A stretch of DNA of 41,821 bases from Halobacteriales archaeon (lineage in GTDB: Archaea > Halobacteriota > Halobacteria > Halobacteriales > SKSH01), in the NCBI GenBank assembly GCA_007118145.1, contig SKSD01000021.1:1-41821 (forward strand). Reading direction: 5' to 3'. This document shows, one piece after another, positions 41,030 to 41,821 of the stretch. Made by a program: the position numbers and the translations under genes. Each line of letters begins with the position of its first letter. Position 1 is the first letter of the stretch. Below the pieces are notes generated by a model. It was not told the origin of the DNA, searched no databases, and saw only the letters and a list, made by a program, of their open reading frames with translations.

Positions 41030-41305
41030 TCATAGTTCATCCTCTATGATCTGTCTGAACTCCTCCTCATACCGTTTGAACTCCTCGGAGACGAAGAATA
41101 ACGCCCCGTATCCCTCCTGTTCTTGCTCGACGATGCTGTGTTCCTCGAGCTGGTCGAGATGATACCTGACCGTATTGTAGTTGATATCGAGTTCCTCTGC
41201 TATCTGATTCGCGTTGCGGGGTCGGTTTAGGATGGTCTTGACGATATCTGCACGCGTCCCACCTCCTCGCGTACCGACGAACAAGTACCATAAGGCCCGA
41301 TCCAT
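41030..41305 (-). CDS. Winged-helix transcriptional regulator
   Basis: A 91-residue ArsR/MarR-like winged-helix protein. The recognition helix is NANQIAEELDINYNTVRYHL (about 32-51), and the wing lies in SIVEQEQEGYGALFFV. A C-terminal helix is acidic. No ligand-binding domain or metal-binding cysteines are present. It is paired with the small membrane protein downstream. A start at ATG 41305 is normal; no strong TATA box was identified. Confidence 0.85.
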   Translation of the reverse strand: MDRALWYLFVGTRGGGTRADIVKTILNRPRNANQIAEELDINYNTVRYHLDQLEEHSIVEQEQEGYGALFFVSEEFKRYEEEFRQIIEDEL

Positions 41306-41624
41306 GCGGTGTGTTTGCTACTTCGAGTGGGTGTTGGTTAACGTGGCGATTCGGCCTTCGTGTCCGGGATAGATCGTGGTTGTCTGGGTGGATCATTTGT
41401 GGTTCTCGACGGCGCCTCATGTCTATGGTTGAAATGAGGGCAGGGCACTAGCGCACGAGGTCTTTGATACGCAAGGTCATGCTGCATATCAGGGTATGTC
41501 AACCCACTTAGGAGCCACACATAAGTGATTCTCGAAAATCTCTCTAGAATTCATATTACAGATGGTGTCGTACCACCGGGAGCTCGTCATCAATCTCGAA
41601 ATGAGGATCTCTTCACACGAACTG
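41306..41624. other. 319-base gap with no recognised gene
   Basis: I see no convincing ORF, RNA gene, repeat or dyad here. The region is the upstream side of the winged-helix operon and the downstream side of the partial minus-strand ORF. Confidence 0.5.
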
Positions 41625-41821
41625 TTACTCATCCCATGTCACCAGGTACAGCCAATCGACAGTGATGGTCTCGGATGAGCCAACCGCGTAAGGTGTGTAT
41701 GGAAACTCGGAAATTTTATAGTAGTTGGTGCTGCGGTTGGGTGTGTGGCGACCGATCACACAGCCACCCTGGCGAGCGACCACTGTTGCCAGACAGCCCA
41801 GGGACACCGACTGGTGTGTTC
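41625..41821 (-). CDS. C-terminal part of a minus-strand protein, probably beta-rich (5' end outside)
   Basis: The minus frame is open from the window edge to a TAA at 41625 (65 codons). The end, EFPYTPYAVGSSETITVDW followed by LYLVTWDE, reads like the last strands of a jelly-roll or LamG-like domain and is similar in feel to part of the LamG protein at 27406-28308. The N-terminal ~35 residues are less protein-like. A GTG at 41745 on the plus strand opens a competing short frame. A decision needs the sequence beyond the edge. Confidence 0.4.
   Translation of the reverse strand, partial: THQSVSLGCLATVVARQGGCVIGRHTPNRSTNYYKISEFPYTPYAVGSSETITVDWLYLVTWDE

Noticed and set aside
41745-41821. Plus-strand gene starting at GTG 41745
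   Set aside because: The frame is open to the edge behind a good TATA-like box, but only 25 codons are visible and the opposite frame looks more protein-like.
1-41821. tRNA, rRNA, CRISPR, transposase, integrase or toxin-antitoxin genes
   Set aside because: None seen on either strand.

Overview
The window is chromosomal DNA of a haloarchaeon (class Halobacteria). Proteins are acidic and rich in Asp and Glu. Secreted proteins carry Tat-type twin-arginine signals. Information-processing genes are archaeal (TFB, aIF2-beta, an RPA-associated protein, Lhr-type helicase, AlaX, archaeosortase A). Many start codons lie about 25-30 bases after an AT-rich TATA-like box, as in leaderless haloarchaeal transcripts. 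By eye the G+C is moderate for the class, with frequent GAT and ATC codons and many GATATC hexamers. Genes are densely packed. I see no rRNA, tRNA, CRISPR, insertion sequence, integrase or prophage, so this looks like a core-genome segment.

Region 1-9.2 kb: the 3' part of an archaeal phosphoglycolate phosphatase, a glutamate dehydrogenase, a small conserved protein, a Drg GTPase, an O-methyltransferase, an HflX GTPase preceded by interlocked inverted repeats, a Tat-exported PQQ-propeller lipoprotein, the NAD(P)H-hydrate repair enzyme Nnr and an Ogg-type DNA glycosylase. Region 9.2-12.3 kb is informational: UPF0212 (DUF555), UPF0058, aIF2-beta, a small zinc-ribbon protein, TFB (visibly richer in G/C third positions than its neighbours) and a DUF357 protein.

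Region 12.3-19.9 kb: thioredoxin reductase, the riboflavin/F420-pathway pyrimidine reductase, an RPA-associated protein plus its phosphoesterase partner (but no RPA gene beside them), a Lhr-type helicase and a short phosphatidylserine/archaetidylserine decarboxylase. Region 19.9-27.3 kb: a Tat-exported unknown, a 44-residue zinc-finger protein, two overlapping haloarchaeal small-family genes, GHMP-type shikimate kinase, a pair of bacterial-PH-domain membrane proteins, an Mrp/NBP35 Fe-S carrier ATPase and an unknown membrane protein with a possible LssY_C-like domain.

Region 27.3-34.5 kb: a Tat-exported LamG-like protein with a duplicated cysteine/RGD tail, a methyltransferase coupled to a copper P-type ATPase, a coiled-coil protein, an UlaG-like metallo-beta-lactamase-fold hydrolase and a membrane-anchored J-domain protein. 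Region 34.6-41.8 kb: an APC permease fused to universal-stress domains, archaeosortase A, threonine synthase, an HD phosphohydrolase, the AlaX editing protein, a winged-helix regulator with a small membrane protein, and at the right edge the probable C-terminal end of a minus-strand gene.

I did not find a convincing large new multi-gene defence or mobile system. The best leads are regulatory or architectural: the leader ORF that ends inside the start codon of the RPA-associated gene, the dyads ahead of hflX, lhr and aIF2-beta, the duplicated tail of the LamG protein, and several conserved genes of unknown function.
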